Source: Larix kaempferi (lineage: Eukaryota > Streptophyta > Pinopsida > Pinales > Pinaceae). Taken from it: a DNA stretch of 64,000 nucleotides. The position numbers and the translations under genes were made by a program. Under the pieces are notes generated by a model. The model was given only the letters and a program-made list of their open reading frames with translations. It was not told where the DNA came from and made no database searches. Of the stretch, positions 23,484 through 34,012 are shown piece by piece. Each line of letters starts with the position of its first letter. Within the stretch, counting starts at the first letter, position 1. The stretch spans positions 40,316,001 to 40,380,000 of the forward strand of contig BSBM01000486.1 in assembly GCA_027924585.1 (NCBI GenBank), in the 5' to 3' direction.

Positions 23484-24412
23484 GAATCCCACAGTGAAGT
23501 GGAAGACAGCCAAGAAGACTGTGTTTATGAGGCAGCCGATGATCAAGTAAGCTCAACAAAGCTTGTTGATCTAGCTCTGTTTGCTTATGACAGTGAAAAC
23601 AAACCTGTCAATGTAGATGTCCCCAGTGACGTGAGTGATAGTCTCTTAGAGAAAGAGATAGTTGATAGCAGCAGGGATAGTCTCTCAGAGAAAGAGATAG
23701 TTGATAGTGGCATATAAGTTGAACCAGCATAAAGTTCATCACAGAACCAGAAAACCAGAAGTTTGAGGGAGCTTTATGAGCATACTCCTATTATTGATGA
23801 GCATCTACAGTATGCTTTGTTTCCCTATCAGCCCACAGTTTTTGAGGAAGCAGTAAAGGATGCACAGTGGGTACAAGCTGCAACAGTTAATGAGAATGAT
23901 GATGTAGCTGCCATTGAAACACCAGAAGAGGAAGATGAATAACTCGAAGATGAGGAACACGAAGATGAGGATCACGAAGAAGTGAAAGCTCTCCAAGAAG
24001 AGCTGAAAATCATTGAAACAACAGAAGAGGAAGATGTGAATGCTCTCCAAGAAGAGCTGAAATATATTCATCTTTTTTTTCTGACAAAAATTTTGAGTGT
24101 GCAGGTAAAATGGACAACAACATACAATATGTTGAAACAGAAGAAGAAGAAGAAGACTTGCACTATGTTCCAGCACCAACGAAAAACAATAAAACTATGT
24201 ATTTTGCAGAAGCTAAACAAGATGTTGAAGAACACCTACTTAGCATTAAGTTCAATAAGACAAAGAAGAAGCAGTCCAAGTACACACCAAGGAAGAAAGT
24301 AATCTTAAGTTTATTTGAATGAAATGTATGCCTAGCTGAGACATAGACCAGCAGGCACAGCACTTAGGCATTGATAGTGTTGAATATTGTCCCGGTTGAG
24401 ATTAAGGGGGTA
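23484..24412 (+). pseudogene. Rearranged Copia pol remnant with acidic repeats
   Basis: After the gag stop, decayed frames continue. A twice-repeated LxEKEIVDS motif lies near 23640-23710. At about 23760-23880, SLRELYEHTPIIDE and LFPYQPTVFEEAVKDAQWVQ match the segment just before the Copia reverse transcriptase. The repeated phrase LQEELK follows near 23990-24060. No integrase, RT or RNase H catalytic region remains. A polypurine tract (ATTAAGGGGGTA, 24401-24412) ends the internal region. Confidence 0.65.
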
Positions 24413-24650
24413 TGTTAAGAATTGTAATCTCACCGGTCCACTATCCGTTATTGGTGCATTAATTAGTTAAGTCATTAGTTAGTTAAGTATGACTAGGACA
24501 CCTTGTTGTCCCATAGTATTTACTGTTCCATGGTATTTACCCATGGTTTTTGGTGTGATGTAATGCTATATATACTTGTGGTTAATATTGAGAAGGCAAG
24601 CTATTGCCCATTGTGTTTCTCTTCTTTTATCTGTGTTCCATATTTTAACA
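24413..24650 (+). mobile_element. 3' LTR of the 2.4-kb Copia-type element
   Basis: 238 bp, TGTTAAGAATTG to TATTTTAACA, preceded by a polypurine tract and followed by the CAGAG target copy at 24651-24655. The whole element (22242-24650) interrupts the UBA exon of the UPL pseudogene. Confidence 0.92.
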
Positions 24651-24655
24651 CAGAG

Positions 24656-25105
24656 GTCATGGTTTTTATGTGCTAGCTATTTGCTTATGAGTCACATGTT
24701 ACAATGATTCCACAATATACTCAGCAAACAGGACTATTGTGCCTAAGATTCTAAGAATACTTGGATGCCCACGGTTTGTTTTGTGAAGTCTGACAATAGT
24801 GAGCATAGTAAAGGATTATTTGCATTGAGGACTTATCCAGCAACTTTGGCCAGCAGAGAACTAATTCTTCTCGTTCCTGAATTGAAAATTTCATCAGAGG
24901 CTCCAACTCATGAATTTGTTTCAAATAATAATCCTTTTCTCTCCAGCTTGAGCATATGTGCAACAACATTCTCCAGGTACCAATCACAGATAGTTGAAAT
25001 TGTTGTGCTTGTTTTCTGTACTGGTTTCACAGAAGTATGGAAACCACACATGGGTTCAGAAAACGTCAACAAAATCTCCTGCATATCCTCAGTTAAATCC
25101 ATTCT
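24656..25105 (-). pseudogene. Coding-like stretch upstream of the UPL relic, identity uncertain
   Basis: On the minus strand, protein-like words are split between two frames: MDLTEDMQEILLTFSEPM to LERKGLLFETNS (25102-24908), then MKFSIQEREELVLCWPKLLD and NNPLLCSLLSDFTKQ. It lies exactly where the interrupted UPL exon should continue once the Copia element is removed, so it may be the preceding part of the same gene. I could not match it to UPL from memory, so it could be another host gene scrap. Confidence 0.3.
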
Positions 25106-25212
25106 TAGAATCTTAACATGTTGTTCAACAAAGTATGGTCAATTCTACATCCGTAGCACATGAACTCATATACAGACATTCCAAGTATTGCCTCCGATTC
25201 CCATTTCTAATT

Positions 25213-25518
25213 ATCAGTTTGAACATCCTTTCTACCCACAGTTTATAACACCAAACCCTACTTCAACTTAATAGAGCAACCGCAGAGTACAAGGAAACAA
25301 CAGTGATACTTTATTCCATGGAACATAGGGAGAGTGGAGAATCTGTCTATTTAGAGCCTAACATTATCAGTTTGAACATCCTTCTTACCCACAGTTTATA
25401 ACACCAAACTCTATTTCAACTTAATAGAGCAACCGCAGTGTACAAGGAAACAGCAGTTATACTTTATTCCATAGAACATAGGGAGAGTGGAGAATCTGTC
25501 TATTTAGAGCTTAACATT
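25213..25518 (+). repeat. 153-bp tandem duplication
   Basis: Two nearly identical units begin ATCAGTTTGAACATCC at 25213 and 25366 and end TAGAGC(C/T)TAACATT. Only a few mismatches are visible, so this is much younger than most repeats in the window. Confidence 0.85.
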
Positions 25519-25795
25519 TTTTTTACAGTTAGGAAACCCCACACATGAAGGATAGGCCTATAACTTAGGCCAGGGCCAGCCCTAATGTTGAGTGGAAGAA
25601 TGATCTGCCCACTCGGCAGATGCTGTCACCAAGTTTGTAAAAAGATGAGGACCATCCTGGACACCCCATGGGTCAGTTTAATTCCCTTCCATGGCTCCCA
25701 CCCTCAACCTCAACCTGCAAAAATCGAACAAATAACATGTGGCGACTTAACCTCCACAAATGCCAACTACCCTACCACTGAAAACATCAGTATTT
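25519..25795 (-). mobile_element. Candidate tRNA-derived SINE
   Basis: On the minus strand the head at about 25790 has an A-box-like GGTAGGGTAGTTGGC and, about 45 bp on, a B-box-like TTGTTCGATTTT. The other end finishes with a short A-run (TGTAAAAAAAATG) at 25519-25530. The order A box, B box, body, A-tail fits a polymerase III SINE. No convincing target duplication was found, so this stays tentative. Confidence 0.4.
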
Positions 25796-27130
25796 AGATC
25801 GTATGATATCCATAATGTAAGCTCAGTGCAGAGTTTCCAAGCCACGGTGAGAATGTTCAAATCACTCGCTGAAGAAAGTGTCGTTGAAGTGACTGATGTG
25901 TAAACATTGCACCCTGTTTGTTTACTTCAACAACACTTTACTTCCCAAAAGAGTGAAAAATCTTCATTAAAGAAAAAAGATAGTGATATTCTCCAAAAAT
26001 AATATATGATGATTTTAAAAAATATATATTTATTATACTACTTTAAACCCTAATGCTATAGACGGTCAACCCTGGCCAAATTTTTATTTGCTTAAGAGTA
26101 GACCTGTCATGCTAAAAATGCTTAAGAGTAGACCTATCATGCTAAAAAGTTGGAAGCAGATAAACTACCATTAATGGCACTACGTTGCAAGGACAAACAC
26201 AAATGGGACTTTTATGGTTGGAAAAGATAGAAATGTATATCAATATACAAAGAAATTTTACAAGATTTTCGTCTTTGTGAGATGAAATATGAATAGTCTC
26301 GTATTAATAACGATGATATGAAAATAGAATTTAAGATTATTTTTAAAATAATTAATCTCAAATACATGAAAATGTGAAAATAATTGTTTTTTATCGTAAA
26401 TATTAAATATTCAATAAATTTTATTTTAAATTTAATTATTAAAAAAATATTTTAAAATTTCTTACATACCATAAGAGCTTTGGCTGCTTTCCAGAACTTC
26501 ATATCTTAGGTATCGTCATTAACTCCAAACAAAATAGGATGCAAGTGTATTCTACATATCTATGTACAATATATTGCAGGGTCCTTAATTTACAAGGAGA
26601 TCAAAAGGAAGAAGAGAAAGATGGTTACAAAAGACTTTAATATAAGATTTTTTTTTAATTATCATATATATATATATATTAAAATTAAAATTTAGAAAAT
26701 AATAATTTTTATTTATGAAAAAACATATATAAAATTATGTTAATATATGGCTTTTTAATAGTATAACAATTTATGATATAATTCTCCGTGGAGACATTGA
26801 GTGAGATACATAATATTTATGTAAACATTTTTACAATGACTTCATATCAAAATTCAGAAAGATAAATTTATAGTGTATTTTTTTATATTCAAAATTGTAT
26901 AACTAAGTACATGATACCTTAAAAACACCATACACCATGACCACGGTCTTAGTGTATTTTGTTTTCTGATGTTCAAAATTTAATAACTAAGTACATGACA
27001 CATTAAAAACACCGTGGATCAGAGCATGAAGCAAAATGAGAAAAAGATGCCTGAATTTTAAATGTGTAGAAACAAGCTCTGATTTTCTGAAGTTTGTGCT
27101 CAGCATCTAGTTGGTGAAATTAAGCCAAAA
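25796..27130. other. AT-rich sequence, nothing recognised
   Basis: Long A/T tracts run through this stretch, with a TA dinucleotide run near 26660-26680. Two related phrases are seen near 26880-26960 and 26950-27015 (AATAACTAAGTACATGA with ACCTTAAAAACACC / ACATTAAAAACACC). No coding frame is supported. Confidence 0.5.
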
Positions 27131-27176
27131 ATAAGAACAAATGTGTGCCATCGGTGGATTGTGTGAAAAATCTCCT

Positions 27177-27322
27177 CAATGTTGTAGTTGTGGCATAGGT
27201 GTGTGTTGGAGGCTGTCTCACAGTGCATTAACAACTTTCACTGAAAAACAATGTTGTAGTTGTGGCATGGCTGTGTGTTGGAAGCTGTCTAACAGTGCCA
27301 TAACAATTTTCACTGAAAAAAC
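27177..27322 (+). repeat. 72-bp tandem duplication with an open frame
   Basis: Units start CAATGTTGTAGTTGTGGCAT at 27177 and 27249. The period is a multiple of three. The frame from an ATG at 27141 stays open through both, giving two copies of a 24-residue unit with QCCSCG at its start and FTEK at its end. There is no evidence that it is expressed. Confidence 0.75.
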
Positions 27323-27860
27323 AGTTCAAAAATAAGCTCAAAGAGTCATTTTTAGCTTTTTATAAAAAAAGATGAAGAATTGAGTTCAGGCCAGGTTTGA
27401 TCAGATTCACTAGGTTTGATCACCAACATAGATTTATCTTAAACCTAGGTTTATCAAGCATTTGGAATGATCAAGTTTCTTGAGTTGTACATTCAATCAC
27501 AACACCTTAGTAGAGCACCTAGCTACTATTGATGCAACCAAACCCAACTAGGTTAGACTCATGTTTGTTGAATTTAGTTGATTCTATTCTGGAAAAAAAA
27601 TGTTTAATTAGGTAGAAATTAAATTCCTACAACTATTTTGACTCTATAGCCCATCAATGGCAAAAGATCATGATTCTTGAAATTCACATAGAAATTAAGT
27701 AATTACATGGTGTAAGCTAATGTAGCAATACTTAGTTGTTAATAATCCACTCCCATTAGAAAGATATCAGAAGATTCCAAGAATGAACTTCAGCCAATTA
27801 CGTTAAATGAATACACTCATTCAAGCCATTAGAGTTCTTTCTCTCTTTAAACACGGTAGT
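27323..27860. other. Downstream flank of the 616-aa gene, no gene seen
   Basis: AT-rich sequence with AGGTTTGATCA-like words repeated near 27390-27450; no coding signal. Confidence 0.4.
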
Positions 27861-27866
27861 TTTATT
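27861..27866 (-). terminator. Possible polyadenylation signal
   Basis: AATAAA on the minus strand lies about 100 bp past the stop of the 616-codon frame, a normal distance for a plant poly(A) signal. The hexamer is common in AT-rich DNA, so it is only supportive. Confidence 0.35.
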
Positions 27867-27965
27867 GTCCTACTAACAGCGAAAACCAAGGGTTACATAT
27901 TTCCAAGTAAGCATAACAAGCATGGAGTTATATGTTTAAACCCTGACCTATTTTTTAAAAATTGA

Positions 27966-29816
27966 CTAGTTCCACTTACCCCGAACTCCAGCCAAGACAG
28001 CGTTAAGCAAGAATGCAGAAGAGTACACCAGACTTCCATGGTCAACCCACTTGGCAGAAGAGTAACCCAGAGTTTCAAAGCCAGATTCCAACGTGGTCGT
28101 ACTGGAAGGTCTGTGAACATATTCTGGTGAATAGTCCCCTAGAAGATAACTGCCAATTCCCCACTTAACCCAAACCAGGCCTTGAAGAGCACTATACACC
28201 CATCTCCCAAAGCCCTTCTTTATACCGAAAACTCCTGCTACTGCACTGCAGCATACAATGCACATTATCTCCAAAACAATCACTGCCCACAGCATAAGCC
28301 TCTTTCTCCCATGAATCACGAGCCTCCTCCCACCAATTTTCTTGTAAAACAATTCCAAACAGTCCATGCCCAAAGCAATACAAATGGCTGCTACTATAAC
28401 AGCAATTATAGGTTTAGAAGGTGGCATGGCTTGTATTTCATACCATTTGCCAGTGCCACCCTCAAATGCAATAAGCATGGCCCAACTAAATGAGCAAATC
28501 AAGTTAACACAACCAACTATAAATGATAAGCTTCTGATATCTAAACGAGTACCTCTAAAGCTCAACACTTGGCAAACACTAGTGTTGCCAGCATTGGACT
28601 TGGCCATGACCACAGCTGCACTGGTTAGAAAGGCATTGCCAACAAACCCATTTCCTTTGCTGTCCACAACATAACGTTTTATTGCCCTTCTGGCTACCAG
28701 AGAACTAGAGAAGCCATCCACTTTGAACCAGCCTGTTAGTACAAGGTTGATCAATATTTCTGTGAACCTTGGCATTACTAATGAGGTAGTTCTGTATATT
28801 ACTTCTTCTACTCTATCTTCTCTGCCATTAGCCAAGTAGTTTTGCAAGGTATCGGAATCCATGACTGTGGCTCCTCTTTCTTCCTTATCTTTAGATTTAA
28901 AAGATCTCATCAGCAGCTTTGTCCAATCATCACAGAATGCAGGTTTCACTGGAATGCAGATGCAAATAGCCTCTTCTTGGATGGTTGTGGTAAATTCAAA
29001 ATCAAGTGCTTCACAGACTGCAACAGGGAATCTTTGATCTATATCTGTCGATCTCTGCTCAATCACTGTCATACTCTGCCCGTTCCTTGTCGCCTCAATC
29101 TGCAACAAGCCCTGGTTGCACCCATGGCAGCCTTCTCTCAGGCATGGCGGAGATGGCAATAGGCACATGGACTCAGACAGCCGTTTCAGTGTTCCAGGCA
29201 ACCTACCAGCAAGCATGATTGTGATATCTTCCACCGTCCACAAGACAATGCAGTTGCACATGTTGCATCTACATATATCTGCTGATGCAGATTCTAATAT
29301 TAATTTAATGGATGCATCTTTTAATGCAGATTTTAGAGGAAGGCATTTCAGAAGGATGGAGGTAACGCGATGGGTATTATAGATATATTTCATGAATTGC
29401 CTCATGGAAGAATTCGACACATCGCTGGATAGCATTACAACAGAAGCATCTCGATCCAACATCTGCCACTGTAGAGTGGTCACTCCAAACCCATTTATAT
29501 CGTTGAGTTTGGCCGAACCAGTTACAGTGGCCATGAAATCCCTGACACCCATTTCCAAATAAAACCTTTTCCTTAATAAGCTTGCTATAAAAAGAGCTAT
29601 ATTGCCTATGCAAGTGATCCCTCCATCAGGAAAGCTAACAGCTCCTGTCAGTGTTTCGCTTAATTCGAGCTGTGCTGAAGCAATAGCAAATAACCATCCC
29701 AACCCAACAATCAACTTTATAATTAACAAGTGCATCTCCATCATCATGTATCCACTTCCTTGCCAATCTGCGATGAAACCCATTTCGACATAGAATGCAG
29801 AGAGAGCTCTCTGCAC
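27966..29816 (-). CDS. Uncharacterised 616-aa multi-pass membrane protein, intronless
   Basis: This is the only long uninterrupted frame in the window, and I do not recognise the family. An N-terminal hydrophobic helix (about 29-48, LLIIKLIVGLGWLFAIAS) could be a signal anchor. A largely soluble region follows (50-420) with cysteine clusters CRCNMCNC (182-189) and CLREGCHGC (225-233). Hydrophobic spans then lie at about 429-451, 469-490, 507-531 and 595-612, with basic loops between them (KKIGGRRLV, HGRKRLM). A TTTLESG segment near 573-579 precedes the last span. The first Met is used for the extent; Met12 or the MMMEM cluster at 24-28 would also keep the first helix. Codon use and length argue for real coding. 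The neighbours are only repeats, so context gives no function. It could be a live single-exon gene or a recent retrocopy. Confidence 0.75.
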   Translation of the reverse strand: MQRALSAFYVEMGFIADWQGSGYMMMEMHLLIIKLIVGLGWLFAIASAQLELSETLTGAVSFPDGGITCIGNIALFIASLLRKRFYLEMGVRDFMATVTGSAKLNDINGFGVTTLQWQMLDRDASVVMLSSDVSNSSMRQFMKYIYNTHRVTSILLKCLPLKSALKDASIKLILESASADICRCNMCNCIVLWTVEDITIMLAGRLPGTLKRLSESMCLLPSPPCLREGCHGCNQGLLQIEATRNGQSMTVIEQRSTDIDQRFPVAVCEALDFEFTTTIQEEAICICIPVKPAFCDDWTKLLMRSFKSKDKEERGATVMDSDTLQNYLANGREDRVEEVIYRTTSLVMPRFTEILINLVLTGWFKVDGFSSSLVARRAIKRYVVDSKGNGFVGNAFLTSAAVVMAKSNAGNTSVCQVLSFRGTRLDIRSLSFIVGCVNLICSFSWAMLIAFEGGTGKWYEIQAMPPSKPIIAVIVAAICIALGMDCLELFYKKIGGRRLVIHGRKRLMLWAVIVLEIMCIVCCSAVAGVFGIKKGFGRWVYSALQGLVWVKWGIGSYLLGDYSPEYVHRPSSTTTLESGFETLGYSSAKWVDHGSLVYSSAFLLNAVLAGVRGKWN

Positions 29817-29860
29817 TTCTAATCAGCAATGATTTTTTGCTCAAACACAATAGATAGTGT

Positions 29861-29868
29861 AATTATAG
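29861..29868 (-). promoter_or_regulatory. Possible TATA box of the 616-aa gene
   Basis: CTATAATT on the minus strand lies about 45 bp upstream of the chosen ATG. The position is plausible but close, and the motif is weak. Confidence 0.2.
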
Positions 29869-30164
29869 CCTGTTGTTTGGTCAAATTTGTCTCCTAGTTC
29901 AGTATTCGATGACAAAACACCAAAAGTCACTTATTAAGGAAAACAGGGAAACGCCAGATTAAAAATCTAAAGAAACTGTATTTTTTCTTAGATATGGGAG
30001 TTTTTTAAGAGTGAAGGGATAAAGGCATGGCTACCAGATAAGCACAAGCACATGAGTACTTAAGTGGAGCTGTTATTTTCATAGAAAAGAAATATGGAGA
30101 AGTTGAACAGTAAAAGGATGAACTCATTGAGGTTTTATTTGTTTTTGGGATTAATTGATATTCA

Positions 30165-32843
30165 TTAATTTGTAGCTGCAAAATTCTGAGTATGGTTGGC
30201 CTCAGTACACGATTCTAGCCAACATCATATTAACATCTAGCTCACATTGTAAAACATTTATAACAAAGTTGGATAAAAGGTATGGTTGGGCTCCTCCATA
30301 AATAAATAAAGTTTATACTATGGTGGTGTAGTATAAATTTCTTTATGTTTTGCAATCTTATTTATTGAAAAATGTGTTAATTATTTTTTTAGATAATGGA
30401 TAATGAGCGGTTTTAGCACATGGTTTATTAGTATAGATTTAATATATGGTTTTGGGTATTTGTAGTATATGGTTTGTGTCATGAATATTTTATTATATTT
30501 TATAAATACATTTTGGAGTTTAAAGAAAATTTGTATTGATGTGTAATAAGTTGTATATTAATGTGTTATGTAATGTAAAATTTGATGTGGTTTTTTATAT
30601 TAATGAATATGATGTGTATATTGGTGAATGTTATCTTATATCTTGATTTTTATGATCATATTTCTATATTGTTTGATAATAATTTATTGTTGGTTATTGT
30701 TATTTAACCATGGTAATATTCTCTCTTGTTGTTATAATATTTTTGTTGTAGGTTTTAAAGTTAACAATTTGTATGAGATTCACATTGGGCTTTGTCTTGT
30801 GGTGTGTTCTTATTGTATGGCTTGGAGTCCAAGGGTTTTGCCAATAGAATTTTGCCATTTTGCATTACTACACTTGGAAGTTGAGAGATATTATTGTTGC
30901 TTGACAAGTTACATAGATCAACTAAAGATCATTGGTCATATTAGGGTTTTAGAAGGAAGCTTTGTCGATCTCCATTCTTGGTGGTTGGTTAGATCTATCA
31001 TTGCGAAGTGTAGATGAGAGTAATGAGACAAGGTATACAACAATATTCAAGAACCATTATGGAATCCCAATGACTCCTTAAAGACACTGCCATTGAAGTG
31101 TTGGGTGATGCATGAATTGCTTCATTCCCTAACTAATACTTAAACTATCAACATGGGGGTATAATGCTTTAGAGGTGCCACGCACCATATGTGCAACCAA
31201 AAGGTCCTTACAACCATTACCAATCATAGAGATTACATCAAACATACTTCAAAGTAATTGTTATTAGAAATACACAATAGAAAATGAACGTTAGAAATGA
31301 AAGTACATGAATTGAAGGAAATAAATAACAAGCAATTGAAGGGAAACACATAGATAAAATTATAACCATTAAAAGAAAATAATATAGTAGACATCTAATA
31401 TATATGTAGAGGGTATTCAACCTCCATTATAGCTTTGGAGCAGTCCCAAACCTTGAAGTAAGCAACAGGGTGAATCCCTCAACACAAAACTACTATTTAC
31501 AATGAAAAATTTGACTTGAAAATTTTGTATTAAGAGGCAATTTGAATTTACAACAATTTAATCAAAAGGAAAATGAAATTACAATACTAACTTGAACCCC
31601 TATTCTGTCGCTTATGCCTCTATTTATGTTTTAAAAAAAGTCTTAGCTAAATCTTCCAATCAATGCCTTGATTGATGGGAGCTACCCCTAAAAAGATACA
31701 TTTTGTCTAATGGAATCTAAGCCTCCTTGTGTAATTCCAATTCCTTAGGAACAAGATCCCTTGAAATGTTCATCCTGTAGGTGGGTTCTCTTGAGTCATA
31801 AGTGAGGAGGAATCAATTTTTTCTTCAATGATTGATTTCCTATAGCCTTAGCTTTTGAACCATATTAGTATTTATGTGAAGTACATGTATAAATACTCAA
31901 AAAAATTCAAGAACAAAGTTCATCACATGCATAGTCAATCATTTAAGAGAATCATGCATAGATAGATGAGCACTTCTCACAATAACCTTAGTGATCATAA
32001 AAATGCATAATTGTTCTCTATGAATCTCAAGTCTTGGGGTAAAATGTATCGAATTATTTTATAGGATGGGCTAAATAAAAGACAATCTAAAGGCCCATAA
32101 TCACCCTCCACTGAAGGTTTTGCAAGAAAACACTATCTCAAAAAACTATCTATTGCTCTTCTCAATCTTCTTGCTCTGATTGTTGATCTGTAATCTTTCA
32201 TTGTCATTTTCTAGTTGTTTTCTTCCCTCCAAATCTTGCATCTTAGGTATTTGGGATTTCTCCTACAAGTTCAAAATCCACTGCTCAGATTGTGCTTTGG
32301 AACCCTTAGTAGGTGTGATATACAATTCCTATTTTCCTACTATAATTGCCTTCCATTTGAGGGCCTCTTCCTTAGTTTGTTCTAATTGATCCTGTGAGGT
32401 CTTCTATGCTAGGCTCATTCTTGTAAGTTTGAGACCCCTCATGGGATTTCCCAAGGTCCCTTGCTAGGCTAGAAGGTGGGGCATCCTTTTCAAGGTCTAT
32501 GTTAGGTGTGTGCTTGACAATGGCCAATTTCATGGTTGCTTGACACCTAGTTTTGAATTTGTGGCTCTTATTTATTGTCTTCTTGATGAGATTCTTGTAG
32601 TAATATTGAGGGGGAAACCTTGTGGTGTGCCCATCTAAACCAAGGCAACTACATCTTCCTCTATTCTAGCAAGGGCTTCCTTCTCTTCCTATTTTGTGTT
32701 TGTTTTCTTTTTTTGTCCTTATTTTTCTTTCTCAGGCATGCCTTACCTATAGGTATTCTTCTTATTCTTAGTTTTTGTTGTGGTTATCTCTTGGCTTGAA
32801 CTAGCTTGAAAGGCCAAGACTTTGCTTATTCCTCTTTGTCCTT
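30165..32843 (+). repeat. Large duplicated block, copy A (partner 38875-43495)
   Basis: It matches copy B in the same order and strand, from TTCTGAGTATGGTTGG-like sequence at the left to AGGCCAAGACTTT at the right. Copy A lacks about 250 bp present in B (near 40010-40265). It also lacks the solo LTR at 41633-43201 and so shows the empty site CTAGTTTTGAATTTG. On the minus strand a coding-like segment (LAIVKHTPNIDLEK, DLGKSHEGSQTYKNEPS, near 32380-32550) is conserved between copies, so the block probably derives from a transposable element of unknown type. Confidence 0.8.
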
Positions 32844-32978
32844 GTTACCACTTGAGTTGCACTTAGTTGGACTTTCAAACGAGCGTGTCAAAGATGAACA
32901 TGTTACTTGTTCTTTTTCAGCTGAAGTCTATCAGGACATAATTGGGCCCTTTTTAAAAGTTTTTGCGTGTCCATGCCC

Positions 32979-34004
32979 CACGGGGGCTTCACTCAATAAA
33001 CCGCTATCATAGCACATTCGTTTGTGGCATATGAAACAATACCCCTAATTTCACTAAATATTGGAAAATACCTTCCAAACGTTTTTTTAAACCCCCTCCC
33101 AATATGTCTTCCCAATTTAAAAAAATCCCTATTTTCACTAGATATTGTATGTATCATTTTTTTCATTTACATTTTTTATACCCCTTTATATTTCTACCTA
33201 GTATATTGATATGATAACCCTCTTATGACCCCACATGCATTCCACAATGCACCTTGCTTCTTTCGATGTATATTGTGGATGCACATTACTTCACCCACAA
33301 TGCAATTACTCAACTACATATCATTATGATTTGCAACATCTAATGGTCTAATGAAGAGATAGGAGATCACTTCTTGTATGTCACTAGAGCCAATGCACAT
33401 AGTAAAACATTTAGATTGCATGTTGAAGTTCCCCAATCGCTAACTAAGCTTGTTGTGGGCTAGGTATCCAAGCCCCTGGGGCCTGTAACAAGCTCTAGGA
33501 ACCTGACTAAACCTCCCAAGGCCTGTAATAGGCACGAGTGGTTGGGTATTCAAGCCCCCAAGGCCTATCGAGGGCCTATAACAGGCCCTGGAGGCTTAGA
33601 GCTTCCCAGGGCTATTGGTAATAACTAGCTGAGTGCTATTGGTAACAATTGGTTGTCAATGACCACTGTCTCTCGACTATGATCGACTGGAAACCCACTT
33701 CACCACAAAACCCCTGGACTCAAGCATGCCTCAAGACGCGATTTCCCTGCGTATTGGTAAGCCCGAGCCTTTCCTCAACCCAATTTCTCATCCCGCCGTG
33801 ATCTCGCCATCTCCATTTGGTGGATATTTGTCAGCCCGCCCATATAAAAAAGGCCCCAAAGTATTTTTGTATTGTTACATTAAATAAAAAAAAACCCTTT
33901 GCCCCTTAATATATAAGCAATATAATGTTTAGGTTTTCTTGAATATTTAATACCGCAATATGAATGAACGTGATACTATATTGCCTTCTAGTGAAGCCCC
34001 CGTG
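32979..34004. mobile_element. Candidate non-autonomous hAT-like DNA transposon, 1026 bp
   Basis: The terminal inverted repeats are 15 bp and perfect: CACGGGGGCTTCACT at 32979-32993 and its complement at 33990-34004. They are flanked by CCATGCCC (32971-32978) and CCATACCC (34005-34012), an 8-bp target duplication with one mismatch, the length typical of hAT elements. No transposase frame is inside. The interior near 33470-33610 has GC-richer short repeats around GCCTGTAA(C/T)A and AAGCCCC. A chance match of 15-bp ends plus a 7/8 duplication is unlikely, but no second copy in the window confirms it. Confidence 0.5.
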
Positions 34005-34012
34005 CCATACCC

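Noticed and set aside
28182-29850. Several short frames on both strands around the 616-aa gene
   Set aside because: They are shadows of the long minus-strand frame, with no independent coding signal.
30628-31017. 129-codon open frame on the plus strand
   Set aside because: It sits in duplicated block A and is broken in the matching part of block B; strongly biased to F/I/L/Y codons as expected from T-rich DNA.
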